A stretch of DNA of 64,000 bases from Pseudoruminococcus massiliensis (lineage in GTDB: Bacteria; Bacillota; Clostridia; Oscillospirales; Acutalibacteraceae), in contig NZ_OLMR01000001.1 of assembly GCF_900291955.1 (NCBI RefSeq), positions 558,001 through 622,000 on the forward strand, read 5' to 3'. The notes beneath the pieces are model-generated. The model was not told the DNA's origin and searched no databases. It saw nothing but the letters and a program-made list of their open reading frames with translations. Of this stretch, positions 35,225 through 43,889 are shown in pieces; the stretch's first letter is position 1, and every line of letters begins with the position of its first letter. Made by a program: the position numbers and the translations under genes.

Positions 35225-35303
35225 ATGCTTATCCCCTATAAAATTATAAGCTAATCATACCTTAAATTTTTTATAAACTCAAGACTATAAAAAGACTTAA
35301 AAC

Positions 35304-35345
35304 AAAAACTCGGTGCCAGTCTATGACTGACACCGAGAATTTTTT
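35304..35345 (-). terminator. Terminator of the zinc-ribbon gene
   Basis: CTCGGTG(T/C)CAGTC stem of 12-13 pairs with a TAT loop, followed on the minus strand by TTTTTG. Confidence 0.9.
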
Positions 35346-35379
35346 CCGGGCGAATAAACTTAAAAATTATTTAAAAGTA

Positions 35380-35655
35380 TTATTCTTCTCTCATCTTTGC
35401 AAAGCACTCGCTGCAGTATACAGGTCTGTCTTCACGAGGCTTGAATGGAACCTTAGCTTCCTTGCCGCAAGAAGCACAGATAGCTGTGAACATTTCACGC
35501 TCTGGCTTAGATGCATTCTTTCTTGCGTCACGGCATGCCTTACATCTCTGTGGCTCGTTTACGAAACCCTTAGATGCATAAAATTCTTGTTCGCCAGCTG
35601 TAAAAACAAATTCTTTGCCACATTCCTTACAGATGAGAGTCTTGTCTTCGTACAT
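35380..35655 (-). CDS. Zinc-ribbon domain protein
   Basis: 91 residues with two zinc-finger units: CKECGKEF paired with CKACRDAR, and CASCGKEAKVPF paired with CSECFAKM. The first unit (ICKECGKEFVFTAGEQEF, YASKGF, PQRCKACR) is the well-known zinc-ribbon of small clostridial proteins, and the second is a CxxC-x17-CxxC type. They probably bind RNA, DNA or ribosomes; no function is established. It lies downstream of a sigma factor gene and a tRNA-like element on the same strand. Confidence 0.85.
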   Translation of the reverse strand: MYEDKTLICKECGKEFVFTAGEQEFYASKGFVNEPQRCKACRDARKNASKPEREMFTAICASCGKEAKVPFKPREDRPVYCSECFAKMREE

Positions 35656-35688
35656 TTGATTAACCTCGCTTTGGTAAAATTATAATTT

Positions 35689-35756
35689 TGCCCCAGGACG
35701 GTTTTGCACCGCCGCCTTTGAAAAGTTTACAACGCTCTACTTTAAGCTACTTGGGC
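35689..35756 (-). ncRNA. tRNA-like structured element
   Basis: About 68 bases between the sigma gene stop and the zinc-ribbon start. On the minus strand the ends pair like an acceptor stem (GCCCAAG with CTGGGGC, one A-G mismatch). TAGCTTAAAGTAGAGC resembles a tRNA D-arm (stem GCTT/GAGC). GGCGG-TGCAAAA-CCGTC makes a perfect T-arm-like hairpin with a 7-base loop. The middle (20 bases) is too short for a normal anticodon arm plus variable loop, the D-loop lacks GG, and no CCA is encoded. It is either a degenerate tRNA or an RNA element of another kind. Confidence 0.45.
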
Positions 35757-35770
35757 ATATAACACACGAA

Positions 35771-36349
35771 TCAGTGCTTTTTAAGTTTTTTTCGCACTCG
35801 CTGCATAGCATTATCACAAGCTTTTTCATTTATACCAAATTCGGCAGAAATTTCTGCATATGAATAACCAAGCAGATATAGCGAAAGAACTTTTTTTTCA
35901 AGTTCAGTAAGATTTTGCTCTATTGCTGTATAAAGCCCTTCCTCCGCCTCTTGAGATATTATAACAGCCTCAGGCTCGGAAAGACAATCAGCAGAAAGCT
36001 CATCATCAAGTAAAACAAAATCATTCAAAATCTTATTCTTATCACTAAGAGCTGTTCTGACGGCTGAAACAATTTTATTTTTGACGCATACTCCTGCGTA
36101 GGATTTGAATGCTGAACCTTTTGTTTCATCATAGCTATTAACCGCACTTAAAAGTCCGAGCAAGCCCTCTTGAATCAGGTCATCAGGCTCTAAACCGCTT
36201 TTTTTATATTCCGCAGCAACAGAACGGATAAGGTATAAATATCTTACAACAAGTTCACGAAATGCACCCTCGTCAGAATTTTTGGCAAGTTTCACAAGTT
36301 CTGCATCTGAAAGACTGTCAAAATTACCAAAAGCCTGATTATCGAACAT
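35771..36349 (-). CDS. RNA polymerase sigma-70 family factor (SigH-like)
   Basis: 192 residues with region 2 (DLIQEGLLGLLSAVNSYDET, then FKSYAGVCVKNKIVSAVRTA) and region 4 (LTELEKKVLSLYLLGYSYAE, then IAEFGI-type turn ISAEFGINEKACDNAMQRVR). The N-terminus (SLSDAELVKLAKNSDEGAF) and overall length resemble SigH/Spo0H, the sporulation and stationary phase sigma factor, but it lacks the usual rpmG-secE-nusG neighbours, so I give no symbol. GAGGTGA precedes the ATG by 5 bases. A tRNA-like element follows its stop. Confidence 0.8.
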   Translation of the reverse strand: MFDNQAFGNFDSLSDAELVKLAKNSDEGAFRELVVRYLYLIRSVAAEYKKSGLEPDDLIQEGLLGLLSAVNSYDETKGSAFKSYAGVCVKNKIVSAVRTALSDKNKILNDFVLLDDELSADCLSEPEAVIISQEAEEGLYTAIEQNLTELEKKVLSLYLLGYSYAEISAEFGINEKACDNAMQRVRKKLKKH

Positions 36350-36381
36350 GATTTCACCTCATTGCACTCTCGTACTAATAA

Positions 36382-36410
36382 ATAATACACTATTTGAACG
36401 AATAAGTCAA
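36382..36410 (-). promoter_or_regulatory. Promoter of the sigma factor gene
   Basis: On the minus strand, TTGACT (36405-36410), 17-base spacer, TATTAT (36382-36387): a standard housekeeping promoter. Confidence 0.6.
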
Positions 36411-36561
36411 TGCATGTTTTATACAATTTGCAAAATTTCTTATAATTTTGTGTATAAAAATAATTTATTTTCTTATATGAAATTACTTTTAATTTATATC
36501 ACGCAAAATATTTCTTTTGGGTAAAATGTTGAAGTTTACTTGAATTAAATTGAATAAAATA

Positions 36562-36590
36562 TTGATATAAATAAATTATGGCTGTATAAT
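36562..36590 (+). promoter_or_regulatory. Promoter of yifB
   Basis: TTGATA (36562-36567), 17-base spacer, TATAAT (36585-36590), about 30 bases before the GTG start. Confidence 0.65.
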
Positions 36591-36620
36591 AAAATTAATA
36601 ATGCTTAGGGGAGATTTACA

Positions 36621-38144
36621 GTGGTTGTTAAAATAAATAGTATGGGAATTTACGGCATAGAAGCATATGCTGTCTGTGTAGAAACTGATATTTCGAGGGG
36701 CTTGCCTGGATTTGAAATTGTTGGCTTGCCAGGAATCGCCGTTAAGGAATCTCGTGATAGGGTTCGTTCCGCTATCAAAAATAGCGGATTTACCTTTCCA
36801 TCTCAAAGAATAACCGTAAATCTCGCACCTGCAAACATCAAAAAAGCTGGTGCTTTATATGATTTGCCGATTTTAGTTTCAATTCTCACTTCTATGGGAG
36901 CATTGACTAACACCTTTGATGATGCTGTTTTTATAGGTGAGCTTTCACTTTCGGGCGAGTTAAGACCTATAAACGGTGTATTGCCTATGGCTATTGAAGC
37001 AAAAAATCTTGGCTTTAAGCGTATATTCATTCCATTCGACAATGCCGCAGAGGGTGCTGTTGTTGATGGAATAGATGTCTTCCCTATTAAAAAGGTTTCT
37101 GAGCTTATATCAGTTCTGAGAAATCAGACCTCCACTGAACCATATAAAACAATAACTCGTGACACAGCACAGGCTACTTTCTCATATGATTTTTCTGATG
37201 TCAAAGGTCAGGTTCTTGCTAAGAGAGCATTGGAAATTGCTGCCGCTGGCGGACACAATATCCTTATGATAGGAAGCCCTGGTGCAGGAAAAAGTATGCT
37301 TGCAAAGCGTGTTCCGTCTATACTTCCTGATATGACCTTTGATGAAATGATTGAAACAAGCAAAATACATTCTATTGCAGGAACTATGCTAAATGGACAA
37401 TCACTTATAACAGAAAGACCCTTTCGCTCTCCTCACCATACAGTTTCTCCCGCTGGACTTTCTGGTGGCGGAACTATCCTAAGACCTGGCGAAATCTCTC
37501 TTGCACATAATGGTGTACTTTTTCTTGATGAACTTCCTGAATTTAGCAGAACAGCAATGGAAGTTCTTCGTCAACCACTTGAGGACGGAAAGGTTACTAT
37601 TTCTCGTGTCAGCGGTTCAATAAGCTATCCAAGTTCAGTTATGCTTATTGCCGCAATGAATCCTTGTCCTTGCGGATATTTCGGTCACCCTACTAAACCC
37701 TGTATATGCAGCAGAAAGGCTGTAAATCAGTATCTTTCGAGGGTTTCAGGCCCTTTGCTTGACAGACTTGATATACATATCGAGGTTCAGCCTGTTAAAT
37801 TTGATGAACTTTCTTCAAATGAAAAAAGCGAAAGTTCTGCAACAATTCGTGCAAGAGTTAATCATCAACGAAAATTACAACTCGAACGCTTTAAAGGTAC
37901 TTCTATAACTTGTAATGCGAGAATTACCACAGATAAACTACACGAATTTTGTCCACTTGACGATACCGCCACGGCTATTATGAAGCGTTCGTTTGATGCT
38001 ATGGGCTTATCTGCAAGAGCCTATGACAGAATTTTGAAGATTGCAAGAACTATCGCAGATATGGACAACAGCGAGGTTATTAAGCGTGACCATATTTTTG
38101 AGGCTATACAGTTCAGAAATCTTGATAAGAAATATTGGAATTAA
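36621..38144 (+). CDS. YifB/ComM family magnesium chelatase-like AAA ATPase
   Basis: 507 residues from a GTG at 36621 (GGGGAGAT upstream). The N-terminal Lon-S5-like domain (LPGFEIVGLPGIAVKESRDR, FPSQRITVNLAPANIKKAG) is followed by the AAA domain: Walker A GSPGAGKSMLAKR, RPFRSPHHTVSPAGLSGGG, Walker B LFLDELPEFS, CPCGYFGHPTKPCIC with four cysteines and SGPLLDRLDIHIEV. ComM of naturally competent bacteria is a branch-migration helicase for long heterologous recombination; the role of YifB in this group is not proven. The gene has its own promoter and terminator. Confidence 0.92.
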   Translation: MVVKINSMGIYGIEAYAVCVETDISRGLPGFEIVGLPGIAVKESRDRVRSAIKNSGFTFPSQRITVNLAPANIKKAGALYDLPILVSILTSMGALTNTFDDAVFIGELSLSGELRPINGVLPMAIEAKNLGFKRIFIPFDNAAEGAVVDGIDVFPIKKVSELISVLRNQTSTEPYKTITRDTAQATFSYDFSDVKGQVLAKRALEIAAAGGHNILMIGSPGAGKSMLAKRVPSILPDMTFDEMIETSKIHSIAGTMLNGQSLITERPFRSPHHTVSPAGLSGGGTILRPGEISLAHNGVLFLDELPEFSRTAMEVLRQPLEDGKVTISRVSGSISYPSSVMLIAAMNPCPCGYFGHPTKPCICSRKAVNQYLSRVSGPLLDRLDIHIEVQPVKFDELSSNEKSESSATIRARVNHQRKLQLERFKGTSITCNARITTDKLHEFCPLDDTATAIMKRSFDAMGLSARAYDRILKIARTIADMDNSEVIKRDHIFEAIQFRNLDKKYWN

Positions 38145-38158
38145 TAAAGCAAGGTAAG

Positions 38159-38182
38159 TTCAACAGAAATTAAAAGTTTCTT
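38159..38182 (-). repeat. Fragment of the dispersed repeat (element end)
   Basis: GTTCAACAGAAATTAAAAGT closely matches the complement of the outer end of repeat copy 3 (CTTTTAATTTCTGTCGAAC). It is a solo end without the palindromic core. Confidence 0.55.
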
Positions 38183-38207
38183 ATGAACTAAAAGCTACTA
38201 ATTAAAA

Positions 38208-38252
38208 CAAAACGGAAACAGCCATTACAAGCTGTTTCCGTTTTATTTTTTT
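38208..38252. terminator. Bidirectional terminator between yifB and purL
   Basis: AAAACGGAAACAGC / GCTGTTTCCGTTTT, 14 perfect pairs with T runs either side, between convergent genes. A second weaker hairpin (CTGCAAGTTTT.AAAACTCGCAG) follows at 38256-38279. Confidence 0.92.
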
Positions 38253-38298
38253 CTCTGCAAGTTTTAAAAAACTCGCAGAAGATTTTTATTATTTATAA

Positions 38299-41200
38299 TT
38301 ACTTGAAGTATTTTACGCCACTCTCGAAAATCTTCTGGTCTTTCTCGAATGGTACATTCTTATAAAGGTTGTCGCCCTTTCTTTCGGAGTGTCCCATCTT
38401 ACCAAGAACACGACCGTCCGGGCTTGTAATACCCTCAATAGCACAAACAGAGCCGTTCGGGTTGAACTCGATTGTATCAGCCTGCTTACCGTTAAGGTCA
38501 ACATACTGTGTTGCAATCTGTCCATTTGCGATAAGCTTTTGGAGCATTTCGTCAGAAACTACGAATCTACCTTCACCATGAGAAATCGGCACTGAGAATA
38601 CATCGCCTGCGTTTACAGATGAGAACCATGGTGACTTTGTGGAAGTAACACGAGTATATGCCATATGGGAAATATGACGACCGATTGTGTTAAATGTAAG
38701 TGTTGGGTCATCTGCTTTAAGCTCACGAATTTCACCGTAAGGTACAAGTCCGAGCTTGATAAGTGCCTGGAAGCCATTGCAGATACCGAGCATAAGACCA
38801 TCACGCTGATTGAGAAGTCTTGCGACCGCTTCACTTACTCTTGGGTTTCTGAATGTTGTTGCGATAAACTTACCTGAACCGTCTGGCTCGTCACCGCCTG
38901 AGAAACCACCTGGAAGCATAACCATCTGTGCATCGTCAATGAGCTTAACCATCTCGGAAATTGTTTCCTCGATAGCTGCTGGAGTAAGGTTCTTTACAAT
39001 GAGAAGCTTAGGTTCTGCACCCGCCTTTTCAAAGGCTCTTGCTGTATCAATCTCGCAGTTTGTTCCTGGGAATACAGGAATAAATACCTTTGGTTTTGCT
39101 GTCTTGATGACAGGTGATGAAGTATTGCGTTCTGTATAAAGTGGGATTTCCTGCTCATTTGCCGGGCAATATGATTTAGTTGGGAATACGCCCTCAAGCT
39201 TGAAGTTCCATTCCTCGATAAGCTCATCAATAGTGAGAGTTTCGCCGTTGACTGTGATTGTTTCTGCATCAACAGTTGTACCTAAATCATAATAGAGAAT
39301 ATCGGAAATTTCTGCACCGTCTGCAAGTTCAACAACAAATGAACCTGAAAGCGGAGCGAAAAGTTCTTTTGCTGTAAGCTCATTCTTGAACTCAAAGCCT
39401 ATCTTATTACCAAAGCTCATTCTTGCGACAGTTGCAGCCGCACCGCCCTCACGAACAACAGATGCTGCAAGAATCTTGCCATCATTTGCAAGTGCATAGA
39501 TTGCCTTATATACTTTCTTGAGTTCTTCCCAAGCTGGAAGTCCTGTTGCCTTATCCTCTGGAAGTGGGATGTAAACAACCTTAGAGCCTGACTTCTTAAA
39601 TTCGGCGGAAATTGTCTTAGAAGCCTTTGTCATTGCTACGGCAAAGCTTACGAGTGTAGGTGGTACATCTAAATCCTCGAATGAACCTGACATACTATCC
39701 TTACCACCGATTGATGGGATACCCATATTTATCTGTGCTGTCAATGCACCAAGAAGTGCGGCAGTAGGCTTGCCCCAACGGGAAGGAACTTCGTGAAGTC
39801 TTTCAAAATATTCTTGGAAGGTAAGTCTTGAAGTGAGTGGGTCTGCACCGATTGCGGCTAACTTTGAGAGAGATTCTGCAACAGCATAAGCCGCACCGTG
39901 GAACGGACTCCAACGGGAAATGCCTGGAATATAACCATAGCTCATTGCAGTTGCATCGTCAGTTTCACCTTTGAGAAGCGGAAGCTTTGCAGCCATAGCA
40001 TCTTCTGGTGTAAGCTGAGTTTTACCACCGAATGGCATCATAACTGTTGCCGCACCGATACTTGCATCAAAGCGTTCAACAAGTCCTCTCTGTGAGCAGC
40101 ACTCAAGACGAGAAAGGTTCTTCTTAAATGCAGTCTTTGTGTCAAGTCCTTCAAGAGCCTTTGGAACAGAAGTTCTATAACAATTATCAGCATCAGGAGC
40201 AGTAATATATGAAGTTGCTACCTGTGTAACACCGTTTGTATTAAGGAATTCACGGCTGAGGCTTACGATAACATCGCCACGCCATTTCATTGTAAGTCTT
40301 GGATTCTTTGCAACTATTGCAACAGGATATGCTTCGAGGTTTTCCTCGCCTGCAAGTGCAATAAATGCGTCAACATCGCTCTTATCAAGTACAACAGCCA
40401 TTCTCTCCTGAGATTCGGAGATTGCAAGCTCTGTGCCGTCAAGACCGTCATACTTCTTGCGAACCTTATCAAGGTCAATGTCAAGACCGTCTGCAAGCTC
40501 ACCAATAGCAACACAAACACCGCCTGCACCGAAGTCATTGCAACGCTTAATCATCTTAGCGACTTTTTCATTTCTGAAAAGTCTTTGAATCTTGCGTTCT
40601 GTCGGAGGATTACCCTTCTGAACCTCAGCACCACAAGTTTCGATTGATTCAAGCGTATGTGCCTTGGAAGAACCTGTTGCACCGCCACAGCCGTCACGAC
40701 CTGTTCTACCGCCGAGGAGAACTATAATATCGCCTTCACTTGGAACGCCACGAACAACATTTTCCTTTGGTGACGCACCGATAACTGCACCGATTTCAAG
40801 TCTTTTTGCTGCATAACCCATATCGTAAAGCTCTGTAACTTGACCTGTTGCAAGTCCGATTTGGTTGCCGTATGAGCTATAACCCTGTGCCGCACCTGTT
40901 GTAATCTTTCTTGATGGAAGCTTACCCTTCATTGTCTTTTCAAAAGGAAGTGTTGGGTCGCCTGAACCTGTAACACGCATAGCCTGATAAACATATGCTC
41001 TGCCTGAAAGTGGGTCTCTGATAGCACCACCAAGGCAAGTAGCCGCACCACCGAAAGGCTCAATTTCTGTTGGGTGGTTATGTGTTTCGTTCTTGAACTG
41101 AACGAGCCACTTTTCTGTCTTGCCATCAATAGTTACTGGAACTTCAATAGAGCAAGCGTTGATTTCGTCACTGACATCAAGGTCAGGAATAAGTCCACGC

Positions 41201-42063
41201 TTACGAAGAAGCTTCATTCCAATGATAGCCATATCCATAAGGGATACATCTCTCTTTGTATCCTTGCCATAAATTTCATCACGAGCTGAATAGTATTCTT
41301 TAAGAGCATTCTCGATAGCCCCAGACAATGCACCTTTTTCAATCTCAATCTTCTCAAGTCTTGTGAGGAAGGTTGTATGACGGCAATGGTCTGACCAATA
41401 TGTGTCGATAACACGAAGCTCTGTAACTGTTGGGTCACGATGTTCTTCATCTCTGAAATAATCACGGCAGAACTTCAAGTCTGAAAGTGTCATAGCAAAG
41501 CCCATAGAGGAATAATACTTTTCCATTTCCTCATCATTCCAGACTGTGAAGCCCTTTATAACTGCAACATTATCTGGAACATTTGCTTTCATATCAAGGC
41601 TTTCTGGCTTTTCAAAGGAAGCAAGTCTGGACTCAACTGGGTTGATAAGATAATCCTTAATCTTTTCAAAATCAGTGTCTGAAATATTGCCTGAAACTGC
41701 GATAACTTTAGCTGTAACTACCTGTGGTCTTTCGCCCTGTGTGAGAAGCTGAACACATTGTGCAGCTGAATCGGCTCTTTGGTCATACTGACCTGGAAGA
41801 TATTCCATAGCAAATACCTTAAATTCATCACCGATAGAAATCTTTTCATCATAAACAGTATCAGCATTTGTTTCGCTAAGAATAGTATTCTTAGCTTTTT
41901 CAAAGCTTTCACCGTCAAGGCCTGAAATATCATAGCGGTTAATAATTCTTACTGCTTCTGCATTTTTAATACCGAGATTTTGCTTTAAATCTGCGAGCAG
42001 GTTTACCGCTTCGACATCGAAGCCCTTTCTTTTTTCAACAAAAATTCTTTTTACTTCTGACAT
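38299..42063 (-). CDS. purL: Phosphoribosylformylglycinamidine synthase, single-chain
   Basis: 1254 residues from the ATG at 42063. It converts FGAR to FGAM in purine synthesis. Domains in order: N-terminal PurS-like region, linker, two ATP-binding/amidotransfer halves (SDHCRHTTFLTRLE, FKNETHNHPTEIEPFGGAAT, RKITTGAAQGYSSYGNQIG, GDLDIDLDKV-type and MSGSFEDLDVPPTLVSFAVA) and a C-terminal glutaminase (FPGTNCEIDTARAFEKAGA, MLPGGFSGGDEPDGSGK, GICNGFQALIKLGL with the nucleophile Cys). The fused large form is usual in Proteobacteria and in many Clostridia, whereas Bacillus has split PurS/L/Q. No other pur gene is in the window. Confidence 0.95.
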   Translation of the reverse strand: MSEVKRIFVEKRKGFDVEAVNLLADLKQNLGIKNAEAVRIINRYDISGLDGESFEKAKNTILSETNADTVYDEKISIGDEFKVFAMEYLPGQYDQRADSAAQCVQLLTQGERPQVVTAKVIAVSGNISDTDFEKIKDYLINPVESRLASFEKPESLDMKANVPDNVAVIKGFTVWNDEEMEKYYSSMGFAMTLSDLKFCRDYFRDEEHRDPTVTELRVIDTYWSDHCRHTTFLTRLEKIEIEKGALSGAIENALKEYYSARDEIYGKDTKRDVSLMDMAIIGMKLLRKRGLIPDLDVSDEINACSIEVPVTIDGKTEKWLVQFKNETHNHPTEIEPFGGAATCLGGAIRDPLSGRAYVYQAMRVTGSGDPTLPFEKTMKGKLPSRKITTGAAQGYSSYGNQIGLATGQVTELYDMGYAAKRLEIGAVIGASPKENVVRGVPSEGDIIVLLGGRTGRDGCGGATGSSKAHTLESIETCGAEVQKGNPPTERKIQRLFRNEKVAKMIKRCNDFGAGGVCVAIGELADGLDIDLDKVRKKYDGLDGTELAISESQERMAVVLDKSDVDAFIALAGEENLEAYPVAIVAKNPRLTMKWRGDVIVSLSREFLNTNGVTQVATSYITAPDADNCYRTSVPKALEGLDTKTAFKKNLSRLECCSQRGLVERFDASIGAATVMMPFGGKTQLTPEDAMAAKLPLLKGETDDATAMSYGYIPGISRWSPFHGAAYAVAESLSKLAAIGADPLTSRLTFQEYFERLHEVPSRWGKPTAALLGALTAQINMGIPSIGGKDSMSGSFEDLDVPPTLVSFAVAMTKASKTISAEFKKSGSKVVYIPLPEDKATGLPAWEELKKVYKAIYALANDGKILAASVVREGGAAATVARMSFGNKIGFEFKNELTAKELFAPLSGSFVVELADGAEISDILYYDLGTTVDAETITVNGETLTIDELIEEWNFKLEGVFPTKSYCPANEQEIPLYTERNTSSPVIKTAKPKVFIPVFPGTNCEIDTARAFEKAGAEPKLLIVKNLTPAAIEETISEMVKLIDDAQMVMLPGGFSGGDEPDGSGKFIATTFRNPRVSEAVARLLNQRDGLMLGICNGFQALIKLGLVPYGEIRELKADDPTLTFNTIGRHISHMAYTRVTSTKSPWFSSVNAGDVFSVPISHGEGRFVVSDEMLQKLIANGQIATQYVDLNGKQADTIEFNPNGSVCAIEGITSPDGRVLGKMGHSERKGDNLYKNVPFEKDQKIFESGVKYFK

Positions 42064-42168
42064 TTCACTACCAATCCTTTCAGTATAATGAAATCTTGAC
42101 ATACTATGTTTATTTTATCACACATTGTCGAATAGGTAAAGCGGAAAATTAAACTTTATGCAAAAGTA

Positions 42169-42203
42169 AAAGTCCTTGCATCGAATTTTGATGCAAGGAC
42201 TTA
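42169..42203 (-). terminator. Terminator of metY
   Basis: AAGTCCTTGCATC / GATGCAAGGACTT on the minus strand with TTTTACTTTTG after it, between metY and purL. Confidence 0.85.
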
Positions 42204-42291
42204 AATTTATTAGAAGGTATAGGGGGAATTGTATCAATATGGCTTAAATTTATCAGGGGAATTTTTAATAATCGTAAGTTTCTTTAATACA

Positions 42292-42320
42292 TCACGAGCG
42301 AAACTTTTAATTTTCCTAAG
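42292..42320 (+). repeat. Fragment of the dispersed repeat (element end)
   Basis: CACGAGCGAAACTTTTAATT followed by TTCCTAAGG repeats the outer end of copies 2-5 without a palindromic core, 13 bases beyond the metY stop. Confidence 0.55.
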
Positions 42321-42332
42321 GAGAAGATTTAA

Positions 42333-43637
42333 TTATTTATTTGCAACTGCCTTAAATGCTTCTTCAAGGTCAAAGATAATATCATCAATATGCTCTGTAC
42401 CGATAGAAAGTCTGATTGTATTTGGCTTAATGCCCTGCTCTGCAAGCTCTTCTTCGTTGAGCTGTGAATGTGTTGTTGTTGCTGGGTGGATTGCAAGAGA
42501 TTTAACATCGGCAACATTTGCAAGAAGTGAGAATACCTTGAGGTTATCAATGAACTTTTGTGCATCCTCAGATGTACCCTTAATCTCAAATGTGAAGATA
42601 GAACCAGCACCCTTCGGGAAGTACTTATCGTAAAGGTCCTTATAACCGCTCTCTGGGAGTGATGGGTGATTAACTCTTTCAACCTGTGGGTGATTTTTGA
42701 GGAAATCTACAACCTTGAGTGCATTTTCAACATGACGCTCTACACGGAGTGAGAGTGTTTCAAGACCTTGGAGGAAGATAAATGCGTGGAAAGGAGAAAT
42801 TGTTGCACCAGTATCACGAAGCAGGATTGCACGAATCTTTGTAACGAATGCTGCTGGTCCAGCCGCCTTTGTGAAGCTTACACCGTGGTAGCTTGGGTTT
42901 GGCTCTACAAGTGATGGGAACTTTCCACTTGCTTCCCAATCGAATTTACCACTATCAACGATAACACCGCCAATTGCTGTACCATGACCACCGATGAACT
43001 TTGTTGCTGAATGAACAACAATATCTGCACCATGCTCAATAGGTCTTAAAAGATATGGTGTTGCGAATGTGCTATCGACAACAAGCGGAATTTTATGTGC
43101 GTGTGCGATTGCTGCAACCTTTTCTATATCAATAATGTTAGAATTTGGATTGCCGAGGGATTCAATATAGATAGCCTTTGTGTTATCCTGAATAGCACTT
43201 TCAAATGCACCCTCTTCGTCAGGGTCTACAAAAGTTGTCTTAATGCCATATGTTGGGAGTGTATGCTCAAGAAGATTATAAGAACCACCATAAATTGTTT
43301 TTGCAGCAACAATGTGGTCGCCTGCACCTGCAAGGTTCTGAATTGTATATGTTACAGCTGCTGCACCACTTGCTACTGCAAGAGCTGCTACACCACCCTC
43401 AAGAGCTGCAATTCTCTGCTCAAAAACATCTTGTGTTGGGTTAGTAAGTCTGCCATAAATGTTACCTGCATCTTTAAGTGCAAATCTATCAGCGGCGTGC
43501 TGTGAGTTATGGAAAACATATGAAGTTGAAGCATATATTGGAACTGCTCTTGCATCTGTTACGGGGTCAGCCTGCTCTTGACCAACATGGAGTTGAAGTG
43601 TTTCAAATTTTAAATTTCTTTCTTTAAGTTCGCTCAT
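42333..43637 (-). CDS. metY: O-acetylhomoserine sulfhydrylase (aminocarboxypropyltransferase)
   Basis: 434 residues from the ATG at 43637 (GAGGTAA upstream). It makes homocysteine (or cysteine from O-acetylserine) with sulfide, using pyridoxal phosphate. Motifs: LQLHVGQEQADPVTDARAVP, SGAAAVTYTIQNLAGAGDHI, ESLGNPNSNIIDIEKVAAIA, VVDSTFATPYLLRPIEHGAD, SATKFIGGHGTAIGGVIVD (PLP lysine), and HPATTTHSQLNEEELAEQGI. It follows a leader peptide ending Cys-Cys-Cys and lies next to luxS, which yields homocysteine from the methyl cycle. Confidence 0.94.
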   Translation of the reverse strand: MSELKERNLKFETLQLHVGQEQADPVTDARAVPIYASTSYVFHNSQHAADRFALKDAGNIYGRLTNPTQDVFEQRIAALEGGVAALAVASGAAAVTYTIQNLAGAGDHIVAAKTIYGGSYNLLEHTLPTYGIKTTFVDPDEEGAFESAIQDNTKAIYIESLGNPNSNIIDIEKVAAIAHAHKIPLVVDSTFATPYLLRPIEHGADIVVHSATKFIGGHGTAIGGVIVDSGKFDWEASGKFPSLVEPNPSYHGVSFTKAAGPAAFVTKIRAILLRDTGATISPFHAFIFLQGLETLSLRVERHVENALKVVDFLKNHPQVERVNHPSLPESGYKDLYDKYFPKGAGSIFTFEIKGTSEDAQKFIDNLKVFSLLANVADVKSLAIHPATTTHSQLNEEELAEQGIKPNTIRLSIGTEHIDDIIFDLEEAFKAVANK

Positions 43638-43708
43638 TATTATTACCTCTTTCAACTATTCTGTATAATTCATTTATAATCAAAATTTATTGTGTTCAGA
43701 TTTTACTA

Positions 43709-43771
43709 TCAGCAACAGCACATTCGTTCTGTGCGTGATTTATAGGGTTTAAAATACTTACTGATTTTCAT
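43709..43771 (-). CDS. Leader peptide ending Cys-Cys-Cys upstream of metY
   Basis: A 20-codon frame on the minus strand: it begins MKISKYFKPY and ends with Met-Cys-Cys-Cys, then TGA and an adjacent TAG. A strong GGAAGGTGA ribosome site stands 6 bases before the ATG. It lies between a consensus promoter (43816-43844) and metY, whose start is 71 bases downstream. A hairpin GCACA-GAACGAA-TGTGC includes the first Cys codon. Such a tail of Cys codons before a sulfur gene is the pattern of a cysteine-sensing upstream frame. No intrinsic terminator was found between it and metY, so the mechanism, if any, is translational or Rho-dependent. Confidence 0.8.
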   Translation of the reverse strand: MKISKYFKPYKSRTERMCCC

Positions 43772-43815
43772 AACTAATCACCTTCCACAATTCATATCGG
43801 ATTGCTATGTTTTGA

Positions 43816-43844
43816 ATTATACACTAATCCCTTTCGCTTGTCAA
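43816..43844 (-). promoter_or_regulatory. Consensus promoter of the Cys leader-metY operon
   Basis: On the minus strand, TTGACA (43839-43844), 17-base spacer, TATAAT (43816-43821): a perfect sigma-70/SigA promoter. Transcription would start near 43809, leaving an untranslated leader of about 170 bases before metY. Confidence 0.85.
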
Positions 43845-43862
43845 GGCTTTTTCAAAAATATT

Positions 43863-43880
43863 TCCTATAAATTTTATAGG
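43863..43880 (-). terminator. Weak palindrome between luxS and the metY promoter
   Basis: CCTATAAA / TTTTATAGG palindrome just beyond luxS with a T-rich stretch on the minus strand. It could be a weak terminator of luxS. Confidence 0.4.
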
Positions 43881-43889
43881 TTTTTAGGT

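Noticed and set aside
36621-38144. Magnesium chelatase of chlorophyll/cobalamin synthesis
   Set aside because: The N-terminal Lon-S5-like domain and the cysteine motif identify YifB/ComM; no tetrapyrrole genes are nearby.
43638-43820. Cysteine or SAM riboswitch/T-box before metY
   Set aside because: No conserved riboswitch core and no terminator; the only structured signal is the short coding frame with Cys codons.
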